From Streptomyces sp. NBC_01341 (GTDB lineage Bacteria; Actinomycetota; Actinomycetes; Streptomycetales; Streptomycetaceae): a stretch of 64,000 bases of DNA. The stretch lies in contig NZ_CP108364.1 in the NCBI RefSeq assembly GCF_035946055.1, forward strand, positions 3,286,001 to 3,350,000, in the 5' to 3' direction. The notes under the pieces are model-generated. The model was not told the DNA's origin. It ran no database searches and saw only the letters and a list, made by a program, of their open reading frames with translations. Numbering within the stretch: position 1 is the stretch's first letter; every line of letters starts with the position of its first letter. Position numbers and translations under genes: made by a program. This document shows positions 42,153 through 50,227 of this stretch, in pieces.

Positions 42153-42216
42153 GCGATGGTTCTCCCTCTACCCGCCCTGCCCCGACGGTAGCGTTCCAGG
42201 GGCTACCGTGGGACGG

Positions 42217-44691
42217 ATGGGGACGACCACACCACCGCGCACGCTCGCCGAAGCTCTGCGCGCACGGGGCGACGAATCGCTGGCAGGGCTTCTGCGTGCC
42301 CGCCCCGACCTGCTCAGCCCCGTGCCGAACGACATCACCCAGCTGGCCACGCGGGCCGGTACCCGCGCCTCCGTCATCCGCGCGCTGGAGCACCTCGACC
42401 GCTTCGCGCTGCAGACCGCGGAGGCACTGGCGGTGGCGCCGGACCCGGCCCCGTACGACACGCTGCTCGCGCTGCTCACCGGTGACGGCGAGGGTGACGG
42501 CGACAGGCGGGACGGCGCGGGCGCCGCCATCACCGCCGCGCTGCCCGCGGCGCTCACGACGCTGCGCGAACAGGCCCTCGTCTGGGGCGAGGACGCCCGC
42601 CTGCACCTCACACGCACCGCGCGCGAACTCCTCGCTCCGTCGCCGCAGCACCCCTCCCCCACCGGTCTCGGGCCGACGGTCGCGGAAGCCACGGCCGGCA
42701 TGTCACCGGGCCGGCTGCAGGAGATCCTGACGGCTGCCGGGCTCCCGGCCACCCACGACCCCGTGTCCGCCGTCGCCGCGCTGGCCGGACTCTTCACGGA
42801 CCGGACGAGGATGGCGGAACTCCTGGACACCGCCCCGGTCGAGGCGCTGTCCGTCCTCGACCGGCTGGTGTGGGGCCCGCCGTACGGTGAGGTCACCCCG
42901 AACCCCGCACCGCCGGTCCAGTGGCTGCGCGACCGCGGGCTGCTGCTGCCCGTGTCGACCCGCACCGTCGTCCTGCCGCGCGAGGCGGCGCTGCATCTGC
43001 GGGCCGGGCGCGCCCACCGCGTGCCCGAGCCGGTGGCACCCGCGCTCGTCGCGGCGGCCGAGCGTGACCCCCAGGCTGTGGACAGGGCGGCGGCCGGCCA
43101 GGGCTTCATGGCCCTGTCCACCGTCGAGGAACTGCTGAAGCTCTGGAACAACGGCGGCCCGGCCATCCTGCGGGCCGGCGGGCTGAGCGTGCGCGAGCTG
43201 AAGCGCGCCGCCAACGCCCTGGACGTCCCCGAGAACACCGCGGCCTTCTGGATCGAACTCGCCTACGCGGCGGGCCTGCTGGCCTCCGACGGCGAGACGG
43301 ACGAGCGTTACGCCCCCACCCCCGCGGCCGACGAGTGGCTCGACCTCCCTGCCCAGGACCGCTGGACCCACCTCGCCACCGCCTGGCTCGCCGCCACCCG
43401 CACCGCAGGCCTGATCGGCGGCCAGGACGCGAAGGGCAGGGCCCTGTCCGCACTCGGCCCCGACCTGGACCGTTCGGCCGCGCCCGAGGTCCGCCACCGC
43501 GTCCTGGAGCTGTTCGCCTCGCTGCCCCCGGGCACGGCGCCCGATCCGCAGACCCTGCTGGCCCGCCTCCGCTGGGAGCGGCCGCCGCGGACGTCCAGAC
43601 CCGGCGTGCCCACCACGGGGCAGCCGTCCGGCGACGCCACCGACCTGCGGTCCCGCATCGCGCTGTGGACCGCCAACGAAGCGGAACTCATCGGGATCAC
43701 CGGGCGCGGGGCCCTCTCCTCCCAGGCCCGCGCGCTGCTCGACGAGGGCCCCGCAGCGGCGGCGGCCCGGCTCGCCCCGCTGATCCCCGAGCCCCTGGAC
43801 CACGTGCTGTTGCAGGCCGACCTGACCGCCGTCGCCCCCGGCCCGCTGGAACGCCCGCTCGCCGACATGCTCTCGGTGCTCGCCGACATCGAGTCCAAGG
43901 GCGGCGCGACGGTCTACCGCTTCACCCCCGGCTCCGTACGCCGCGCACTGGACGCCGGCCGGGCCGCGTCCGACCTGCACGCGTTCCTGGCCACGCACAG
44001 CCGGACCCCGGTGCCCCAGCCGCTGAGCTACCTCATCGACGACGTCGCCCGCCGCCACGGCCACCTCCGCGTCGGGGCCGCGTCCGCATACGTACGCTGC
44101 GACGACGAGGCCGTACTCAACGAGATCCTGGCCGACAAGCGCTCGGCGACCCTGCGTCTGCGCCGCCTCGCCCCGACCGTGCTGGCCGCGCAGGCGGACC
44201 CGGGCTCGCTGCTCGAAGGGCTGCGCGAGATGGGATACGCCCCTGCCGCGGAGTCCGCCGAGGGCGACGTGCTGATCACCCGGGCCGGGGCACGCCGCAC
44301 GCCGCCCCGCACACCCCCCGTGCCCGTGCCCGAAGGCCCGCCGGTCCCGGACAGCACTCTGCTGACCGCCGCGGTACGGGCCATCAGGGCCGGCGACACA
44401 GCCGCGAGAGCCGTGCGCAAGGAGACGCCGGACACGACCGCGTCCGGCTCGCTCCCCCGCACGGCACCCGCCGAGACGCTGGCCACGGTGCAGGCGGCAG
44501 CGATGACCGGCTCCGCCGTCTGGATCGGCTACGTCAACGCGGACGGCGCGGCCAGCCAGCGCGTGATCGCCCCGGTGAAGGTCGAGGGCGGCTACGTCAC
44601 GGGATACGACCACACCGCCGACGAGGTACGCACCTACCCGCTGCACCGCATCACGGGCGTCGCGGAACTCGCGGACGAACAGGCGACCTGA
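42217..44691 (+). CDS. XPB-associated protein (helicase-conserved C-terminal/XPB N-terminal-like)
   Basis: 824 residues. A winged-helix N-terminal half (DITQLATRAGTRASVIRALE, LDRFALQTAEAL) is followed by the helicase-associated XPB/Ssl2-like domain (VLLQADLTAVAPGPLERPLA, DMLSVLADIESKGGATVYRF; DDVARRHGHLRVGAASAYVR, CDDEAVLNEIL). It ends in a WYL-like strand set (TLATVQAAAMTGSAVWIGYV). There is no Walker A, so it is not itself a helicase. Homologues sit near XPB genes in actinobacteria and may act as its damage-binding partner. ATG 42217 preferred to GTG 42208. Confidence 0.88.
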   Translation: MGTTTPPRTLAEALRARGDESLAGLLRARPDLLSPVPNDITQLATRAGTRASVIRALEHLDRFALQTAEALAVAPDPAPYDTLLALLTGDGEGDGDRRDGAGAAITAALPAALTTLREQALVWGEDARLHLTRTARELLAPSPQHPSPTGLGPTVAEATAGMSPGRLQEILTAAGLPATHDPVSAVAALAGLFTDRTRMAELLDTAPVEALSVLDRLVWGPPYGEVTPNPAPPVQWLRDRGLLLPVSTRTVVLPREAALHLRAGRAHRVPEPVAPALVAAAERDPQAVDRAAAGQGFMALSTVEELLKLWNNGGPAILRAGGLSVRELKRAANALDVPENTAAFWIELAYAAGLLASDGETDERYAPTPAADEWLDLPAQDRWTHLATAWLAATRTAGLIGGQDAKGRALSALGPDLDRSAAPEVRHRVLELFASLPPGTAPDPQTLLARLRWERPPRTSRPGVPTTGQPSGDATDLRSRIALWTANEAELIGITGRGALSSQARALLDEGPAAAAARLAPLIPEPLDHVLLQADLTAVAPGPLERPLADMLSVLADIESKGGATVYRFTPGSVRRALDAGRAASDLHAFLATHSRTPVPQPLSYLIDDVARRHGHLRVGAASAYVRCDDEAVLNEILADKRSATLRLRRLAPTVLAAQADPGSLLEGLREMGYAPAAESAEGDVLITRAGARRTPPRTPPVPVPEGPPVPDSTLLTAAVRAIRAGDTAARAVRKETPDTTASGSLPRTAPAETLATVQAAAMTGSAVWIGYVNADGAASQRVIAPVKVEGGYVTGYDHTADEVRTYPLHRITGVAELADEQAT

Positions 44692-44766
44692 CGAACCGTC
44701 CCGCCGCCGGGTCGGCCACCGGGGCCCGCCGGTCCGCACCGGCTGCCCGCCCGTCGGTCCGGCGGT

Positions 44767-44830
44767 CCGAGGGTCCGTGGGTGCCGAGGGTCCGTGGGTG
44801 CCGAGGGTCCGTGGGTGCCGTGGGTCCGTG
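44767..44830. repeat. 17-bp tandem repeat, about 3.8 copies
   Basis: The unit CCGAGGGTCCGTGGGTG is repeated exactly at 44767, 44784 and 44801, then a partial diverged copy runs to 44830. It fills the gap between two convergent genes. It does not look like a hairpin terminator. Exact identity between copies suggests recent slippage. Confidence 0.9.
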
Positions 44831-44839
44831 CCGAGGGCG

Positions 44840-45637
44840 TCACTCCTCGGGGGCGACCGGCCCGATCCCGCCGAGGACGGCTGCCTCCCGGAGTACGTCG
44901 GTAAGCATGGGCATGGTGAGCCGGCCCGTGAACGTATTGCGCTGGCTCGGGTGGTAGCTGCCGAGCAGATGCAGCTCCTGGCCGTGCTCGGTCGCCGGGA
45001 GCACGACGTGCGCACCGTGACCGAACACGGGACGCGGGCGGGGAAGCGGCCGGCCGCACTCGGCGAGTACCGGCAGCAGGGCCTGCCAGCCGAAGGCCCC
45101 CAGGACCACGATCGCGCGCAGCCCGGGGCCCAGCAGGGTCAGCTCCCTGGTCAGCCACGCCCGGCAGGTGTCGCGCTCCCGCGGTGTCGGCTTGTTGGCC
45201 GGCGGCGCGCAGTGCACGGGCGAGGTGAGCCGTACGCCACGCAGGACGAGCCCGTCATCGGCGTGCGCGGAGGTGGGCTGCGAGGCCAGGCCCACCTCGT
45301 GGAGGGCCCTGAAGAGGAAGTCGCCCGTCGCGTCGCCGGTGAACATCCGGCCCGTCCTGTTCCCACCGTGTGCGGCGGGCGCGAGTCCCACCACCGCCAC
45401 CGACGCGTCCGGCGGCCCGAAGCCGGGCACGGGCCGGCCCCAGTAGTCCCACTCCTGGAAGGCCGCCCGCTTGACCGCGGCGACCTCCTCCCGCCAGGCC
45501 ACCAGCCGGGGGCAGGCGCGGCACCGGGTGACGAGGTCGTCCAGCTCAGCGATCCCGGCGCACCGCGGCGCGTGGTGCGCCGGGAACCCGGCGTCATCGG
45601 GTCCGGGCACCCGGCCCGGCGGCTCCGTCTCGTCCAT
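44840..45637 (-). CDS. Family 5 (UdgB-type) uracil-DNA glycosylase
   Basis: 265 residues. The catalytic region GLAPAAHGGNRTGRMFTGDA is the UdgB signature, in which the usual catalytic Asp/Asn is replaced by Ala. Four cysteines (Cys39, Cys42, Cys143, Cys158) are placed to bind a 4Fe-4S cluster, and LGSYHPSQRNT is the second catalytic motif with His. It removes uracil, hypoxanthine and related lesions from DNA for base excision repair. It lies between two XPB-related genes, making a repair-gene cluster. ATG 45637. Confidence 0.92.
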   Translation of the reverse strand: MDETEPPGRVPGPDDAGFPAHHAPRCAGIAELDDLVTRCRACPRLVAWREEVAAVKRAAFQEWDYWGRPVPGFGPPDASVAVVGLAPAAHGGNRTGRMFTGDATGDFLFRALHEVGLASQPTSAHADDGLVLRGVRLTSPVHCAPPANKPTPRERDTCRAWLTRELTLLGPGLRAIVVLGAFGWQALLPVLAECGRPLPRPRPVFGHGAHVVLPATEHGQELHLLGSYHPSQRNTFTGRLTMPMLTDVLREAAVLGGIGPVAPEE

Positions 45638-45794
45638 CCGCCCACGCTACGGGCCCGACGGGCCCGGACCCTGCCCCCGCGCGCCCGCCCGGTTGGGGCG
45701 CGGATGCGGCACACTGGACGTTTGGCCGCTCGCGGCCGTCCCGGCGGCACATCCGAGCGGCAGGGCAGAAGCGGAACAGAAAGGGCCGACGCGC

Positions 45795-47438
45795 GTGAAT
45801 GGGCCTCTCATCGTCCAGAGCGACAAAACTCTGCTCCTCGAAGTCGACCACGACCAGGCCGACGCCTGCCGTCGTGCCATCGCACCCTTCGCCGAGCTGG
45901 AGCGTGCGCCCGAGCACATCCACACCTACCGGCTGACCCCGCTGGGCCTGTGGAACGCCCGCGCCGCGGGACACGACGCCGAGCAGGTCGTCGACGCCCT
46001 CGTGGAGTACTCGCGCTACCCGGTGCCGCACGCGCTGCTCGTCGACATCGCCGAGACGATGGCGCGGTACGGCCGTCTCACCCTCTCCAAGCACCCCGTC
46101 CACGGCCTGGTGCTGACCTCCAACGACCGGCCCGTGCTGGAGGAGATCCTCCGCTCGAAGAAGGTCCAGCCGCTGGTCGGGGCACGCCTCGACCCGGACA
46201 CCGTGGCCGTGCACCCGTCCGAGCGCGGGCAGATCAAGCAGACGCTGCTGAAGCTGGGCTGGCCGGCCGAGGACCTCGCCGGATACGTCGACGGCGAGGC
46301 GCACCCGATCGAGCTCGACCAGGAGGGCTGGGCGCTCCGCCCGTACCAGAAGCAGGCCGTCGAGGGGTTCTGGCACGGCGGCTCCGGAGTCGTCGTGCTC
46401 CCCTGCGGCGCCGGGAAGACGCTGGTCGGGGCCGGCGCGATGGCCGAGGCCAAGGCGACCACGCTCATCCTGGTCACGAACACCGTCTCGGCCCGGCAGT
46501 GGAAGAGCGAGCTGGTGAAGCGGACCTCGCTGACCGAGGACGAGATCGGCGAGTACAGCGGCACGCGCAAGGAGATCCGGCCGGTCACGATCGCCACCTA
46601 CCAGGTGCTGACCACCCGGCGTAAGGGGATCTACCCGCACCTGGAGCTGTTCGACTCCCGCGACTGGGGGCTCGTGATCTACGACGAGGTGCACCTGCTG
46701 CCCGCACCGGTCTTCAAGTTCACCGCCGACCTCCAGGCCCGCCGCCGCCTCGGGCTCACCGCGACGCTGGTGCGTGAGGACGGGCGCGAGTCCGACGTCT
46801 TCTCGCTCATCGGCCCCAAGCGGTTCGACGCGCCGTGGAAGGAGATCGAGGCGCAGGGTTACATCGCGCCCGCCGACTGTGTCGAGGTCCGCGTGAATCT
46901 CACGGACTCGGAGCGCCTCGCGTACGCGACGGCCGAGGCCGAGGAGAAGTACCGGTTCTGCGCGACGACCGCGACGAAGCGGAAGGTCACCGAGGCACTC
47001 GTCCGCAAGCACCAGGGCGAGCAGACCCTCGTCATCGGTCAGTACATCGACCAGCTCGACGAACTCGGTGAGCACCTGAACGCGCCGGTGATCAAGGGCG
47101 AGACGAGCAACGCGCAGCGCGAGAAGCTGTTCAACGCGTTCCGCGAGGGCGAGATCAGCGTGCTGGTCGTGTCGAAGGTCGCGAACTTCTCGATCGACCT
47201 GCCCGAGGCGACCGTCGCGATCCAGGTCTCGGGGACGTTCGGCTCGCGGCAGGAGGAGGCACAGCGGCTCGGCCGGGTGCTGCGGCCGAAGGCGGACGGG
47301 CACGAGGCCAGGTTCTACTCGGTGGTCGCCCGCGACACGATCGACCAGGACTTCGCGGCGCACCGCCAGCGGTTCCTGGCCGAGCAGGGCTACGCGTACC
47401 GGATCGTCGACGCGGACGAGCTGCTCACCGAGAGCTGA
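45795..47438 (+). CDS. XPB-type DNA repair helicase
   Basis: 547 residues of the bacterial XPB/ERCC3 family, a 3'-to-5' SF2 helicase. An N-terminal XPB-like domain (about 1-130) precedes the helicase core. Walker A CGAGKT (204-209), DEVH box, RED motif (VREDGRESDV) and C-terminal motifs QEEAQRLGRVLRPK (motif VI) are present. A GTG at 45795 begins directly at the family start (NGPLIVQSDKTLLLEVDH). Together with the XPB-associated protein and family 5 glycosylase it suggests a repair unit. Bacterial XPB roles are poorly defined. Confidence 0.95.
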   Translation: MNGPLIVQSDKTLLLEVDHDQADACRRAIAPFAELERAPEHIHTYRLTPLGLWNARAAGHDAEQVVDALVEYSRYPVPHALLVDIAETMARYGRLTLSKHPVHGLVLTSNDRPVLEEILRSKKVQPLVGARLDPDTVAVHPSERGQIKQTLLKLGWPAEDLAGYVDGEAHPIELDQEGWALRPYQKQAVEGFWHGGSGVVVLPCGAGKTLVGAGAMAEAKATTLILVTNTVSARQWKSELVKRTSLTEDEIGEYSGTRKEIRPVTIATYQVLTTRRKGIYPHLELFDSRDWGLVIYDEVHLLPAPVFKFTADLQARRRLGLTATLVREDGRESDVFSLIGPKRFDAPWKEIEAQGYIAPADCVEVRVNLTDSERLAYATAEAEEKYRFCATTATKRKVTEALVRKHQGEQTLVIGQYIDQLDELGEHLNAPVIKGETSNAQREKLFNAFREGEISVLVVSKVANFSIDLPEATVAIQVSGTFGSRQEEAQRLGRVLRPKADGHEARFYSVVARDTIDQDFAAHRQRFLAEQGYAYRIVDADELLTES

Positions 47439-47442
47439 CGGC

Positions 47443-47478
47443 GCCTGTCGGCTCCGGTGCGGCGCGGTGCCGACAGGC
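47443..47478. terminator. Hairpin after XPB helicase gene
   Basis: GCCTGTCGGC (47443-47452) and GCCGACAGGC (47469-47478) form a perfect 10-bp stem with a 16-base loop, between XPB and a small convergent gene. Confidence 0.55.
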
Positions 47479-47480
47479 TC

Positions 47481-47672
47481 TCAGCGGCGGCGGCGGACGA
47501 CGCCGGCCTCCTCCGCGTACTCACCGAGCACGGCCACGCCGAACGCTGCGCGCACGTAGACCGAGACGGCCCGCACCGCGTTCCCGACGCGGTGACCGCG
47601 GGGGTGGCCGGTCGCCGCGGTCGCGCCGTGCGCGGGGCCGGTCCTGCGTGGGTCCAGATAAACGGTGCTCAT
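47481..47672 (-). CDS. Small conserved basic protein
   Basis: 63 residues starting MSTVYLDPRRTGPAHGATAA and ending VLGEYAEEAGVVRRRR. It has no recognised domain. The C-terminal half (NAVRAVSVYVRAAFGVAVLG) is an amphipathic or hydrophobic helix. GGAGCACC with two possible ATGs (47681 and 47672) lies upstream. Its frame keeps strong GC bias at third positions, which supports coding. Function unknown. Confidence 0.5.
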   Translation of the reverse strand: MSTVYLDPRRTGPAHGATAATGHPRGHRVGNAVRAVSVYVRAAFGVAVLGEYAEEAGVVRRRR

Positions 47673-48062
47673 GCATTCCATGGTGCTCCGCCCGCCCCGC
47701 CCGGGCATCGGCCCACGGACGGAAGTCCCGGCGAACACCCGTCGGCCGCAGGTCGCACGCCGTCACATGCCGTCCCCTACGGGGCGTACGGGGCCCCGGG
47801 CCACCGGGTGACGTTCCCCGAATTCGTTCGCTCCCGCGGGAAACGCTCGATACACTCGCCGGTCTGCCCGCCTCCCGCACCGTGGTACCGGGCCGCCCCT
47901 CCGGGCGGCCGGCAGCCGGGGGAGCGCCGCCGACCGGACGGAAACCGGCCGACAACAGCCGCACGCGCCCATCCGCGTGCGCATTCCTGTGTGTACGTCC
48001 CCGAGCGGACAGGGCAGCCGGCCCTGCCCGCCGTCCTGCGTCGAAAAGCCGGAGGCAACACC
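47673..48062. other. Intergenic upstream of HelD-like gene, no gene seen
   Basis: 390 bases upstream of the HelD-like gene, expected to hold its promoter. I looked for the 19-bp rifamycin-associated element that marks some Streptomyces rifampicin-response genes and did not see it. GC-rich hairpins (about 47775-47800) occur; none could be assigned. Confidence 0.4.
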
Positions 48063-50126
48063 GTGCCCGCGCACGAAGAGTCAAGCAATCCACTGGTCAG
48101 GGAGCGGGCGCACCTCGCCGCGTCCCGTGCCGCGCTGCGTGCCATGCGTGAGGACGTGCAGGCACTCGACATCCGCGACGTCACGGCGAACTGGGTCAAC
48201 GCCGCCGTCCTGCAGGCCCAGATCGACGACCGCATCAAGGCGCTCGCCGATCTCACCCACACCCCGCTCTTCTTCGGCCGCCTCGACTACCTGCACGAAG
48301 TGGGCGCCGAGAAGGCGGAGGGTTCGGAGGGAGAACAGTTCTACATCGGGCGCCGCCACGTCCACGACGCCCACGGTGATCCGATGGTCATCGACTGGCG
48401 CGCCCCGGTCTCGCAGCCCTTCTACCAGGCTTCCAAGAACAACCCGCTGGACGTCGGCCGCCGCCGGCGCTTCGGCTACACGGGCGGCGAGCTGACCGCG
48501 TACGAGGACGAGCACCTCGACGACCCGTCGGAGGCCGAGCAGACCAGCAAGCTCCTCCAGGCCGAGATCGAACGGCCCCGTGTCGGTCCGATGCGCGACA
48601 TCGTGGCGACGATCCAGCCCGAGCAGGACGAGATCGTCCGCAGCGGGCTCGGCGGGACGGTCTGCGTCCAGGGCGGCCCCGGCACCGGAAAGACGGCCGT
48701 GGGCCTGCACCGGGTCGCCTTCCTCCTGTACGCGCACCGCGAGCGGCTGGCCCGCACCGGCACCCTCGTCGTCGGCCCGAACCGGTCGTTCCTGCACTAC
48801 ATCGAGCAGGTCCTGCCGGCACTCGGCGAGCTGGAGGTGAAGCAGGCCACCGTCGAGGATCTCGTGACGGCCCGGGTCGAGGTGCGCGGCACGGACGAGG
48901 CCCCTGCGGCCGTGATCAAGGGCGATGCCCGGATGGCGGAGGTCCTGCGACGTGCGATCCGCTCGCACGTCACCCCTCCCACCGAGTCGGTCATGGTGGT
49001 GCGGGGCTCGCGCCGCTGGCGGATCCCGGCCTACGAAGTCGCCGAGATGGTCACCGAGCTGATGGCCCGCGACATGCGTTACGGCGCCGCGCACGAGGCC
49101 CTGCCGCAGCGCATCGCGCACGCCGTCCTCGTCCGGATGGAGGAGGCGGGCGAGGCCCCCGACGACCGGGTGCAGAACGCGGTGGCCCGCAATCCGGCGG
49201 TGAAGGCTGCCGTGAAGGCGATCTGGCCGGCGGTCGATCCGGCGAAGCTGGTGCTGCGGCTGCTGACCGACGCGGAGTTCCTTGCCGCCCACGCGGCGGG
49301 GACGCTCACCGACGAGGAGCAGAAGCGGATCCTGATGGAGAAGCCCGCGCGCAGCGTGAAGTCGGCGAGGTGGACGGCGGCGGACGCGGTCCTGATCGAC
49401 GAGGCCGCCGACCTGGTGGAGCGGACGCACTCGCTGGGACACGTCGTCATCGACGAGGCCCAGGACCTGTCCCCCATGCAGTACCGCGCGGTGGGGCGCC
49501 GCTGTTCGACCGGTTCGGCGACGGTCCTCGGTGACCTGGCCCAGGGCACGACCCCGTGGTCGACGCAGAGCTGGGAGCAGGCGCTCTTCCATCTGGGCAA
49601 GGCGGACGCGGTGGTGGAGGAGTTGACGGCCGGCTTCCGCGTGCCGCGCGAGGTGATCGCCTACGCTTCCCGGCTGCTCCCCGCGATCTCCCCCGGCCTC
49701 GCCCCGGTCGAGTCGGTCCGAGAGGCGGCGGGATCGCTCGCGGTGCGCGAGGTGTCCGGCGCGGGTGAGCTGGACGCGGCGGTGATCGCGGCGTGCGAGG
49801 AATCGCTGCGCCACGAGGGCTCCATCGGCCTGATCGCCGCCGACGCCCGCATCCCGGCCCTCGCGACCGCCCTCGCCGAAGCGGGCCACAGCTGCCTCTC
49901 CCCCGGTGAGGAGACGACGGCGGACTCCCGCCTGACCCTGGTCCCGGCCTCCCTGGCCAAGGGTCTGGAGTACGACTACGTCGTGCTGGACGAACCCGCG
50001 GCGGTGGTCGACGGCGAACCCGACGAACGCACCGGCCTGCGCCGCCTGTACGTCGCCCTCACCCGAGCCGTCTCCGGCCTCGTCGTCCTGCATGCGGCCC
50101 CCCTCCCGGAGCAACTCGGCCGGTGA
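48063..50126 (+). CDS. HelD/HelR-like UvrD-family ATPase
   Basis: 687 residues. An N-terminal helical, coiled-coil-like arm (about 1-65) leads to the HelD-type YIGRRHVHDAHGDPMVIDWR (94-113). Walker A GGPGTGKT (204-211), motif II VIDEAQDLSPMQYR, and C-terminal KGLEYDYVVLDEP with LYVALTRAV (motifs V/VI) follow. HelD-type ATPases bind RNA polymerase, pull it off DNA and can displace rifampicin (HelR). This gene may be such a factor; that is family inference. GTG start with GGAGG upstream decides the N-terminus. Confidence 0.88.
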   Translation: MPAHEESSNPLVRERAHLAASRAALRAMREDVQALDIRDVTANWVNAAVLQAQIDDRIKALADLTHTPLFFGRLDYLHEVGAEKAEGSEGEQFYIGRRHVHDAHGDPMVIDWRAPVSQPFYQASKNNPLDVGRRRRFGYTGGELTAYEDEHLDDPSEAEQTSKLLQAEIERPRVGPMRDIVATIQPEQDEIVRSGLGGTVCVQGGPGTGKTAVGLHRVAFLLYAHRERLARTGTLVVGPNRSFLHYIEQVLPALGELEVKQATVEDLVTARVEVRGTDEAPAAVIKGDARMAEVLRRAIRSHVTPPTESVMVVRGSRRWRIPAYEVAEMVTELMARDMRYGAAHEALPQRIAHAVLVRMEEAGEAPDDRVQNAVARNPAVKAAVKAIWPAVDPAKLVLRLLTDAEFLAAHAAGTLTDEEQKRILMEKPARSVKSARWTAADAVLIDEAADLVERTHSLGHVVIDEAQDLSPMQYRAVGRRCSTGSATVLGDLAQGTTPWSTQSWEQALFHLGKADAVVEELTAGFRVPREVIAYASRLLPAISPGLAPVESVREAAGSLAVREVSGAGELDAAVIAACEESLRHEGSIGLIAADARIPALATALAEAGHSCLSPGEETTADSRLTLVPASLAKGLEYDYVVLDEPAAVVDGEPDERTGLRRLYVALTRAVSGLVVLHAAPLPEQLGR

Positions 50127-50227
50127 GGTGACCGACGGGCCGGGCCCCGCCGGGCCGGGCCGACACGGCCGGCTCGGCTCGGCTCGGGCGATCACGCCAC
50201 CGTCGTCGCCACACTCTCCGCTTACTC

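Noticed and set aside
44767..44830. 17-bp repeats considered as a CRISPR array
   Set aside because: The repeats are directly contiguous, with no spacers, and no cas gene is present.
47673..48062. Rifamycin-associated element upstream of the HelD-like gene
   Set aside because: No match to the 19-bp inverted repeat was seen in the region by eye.
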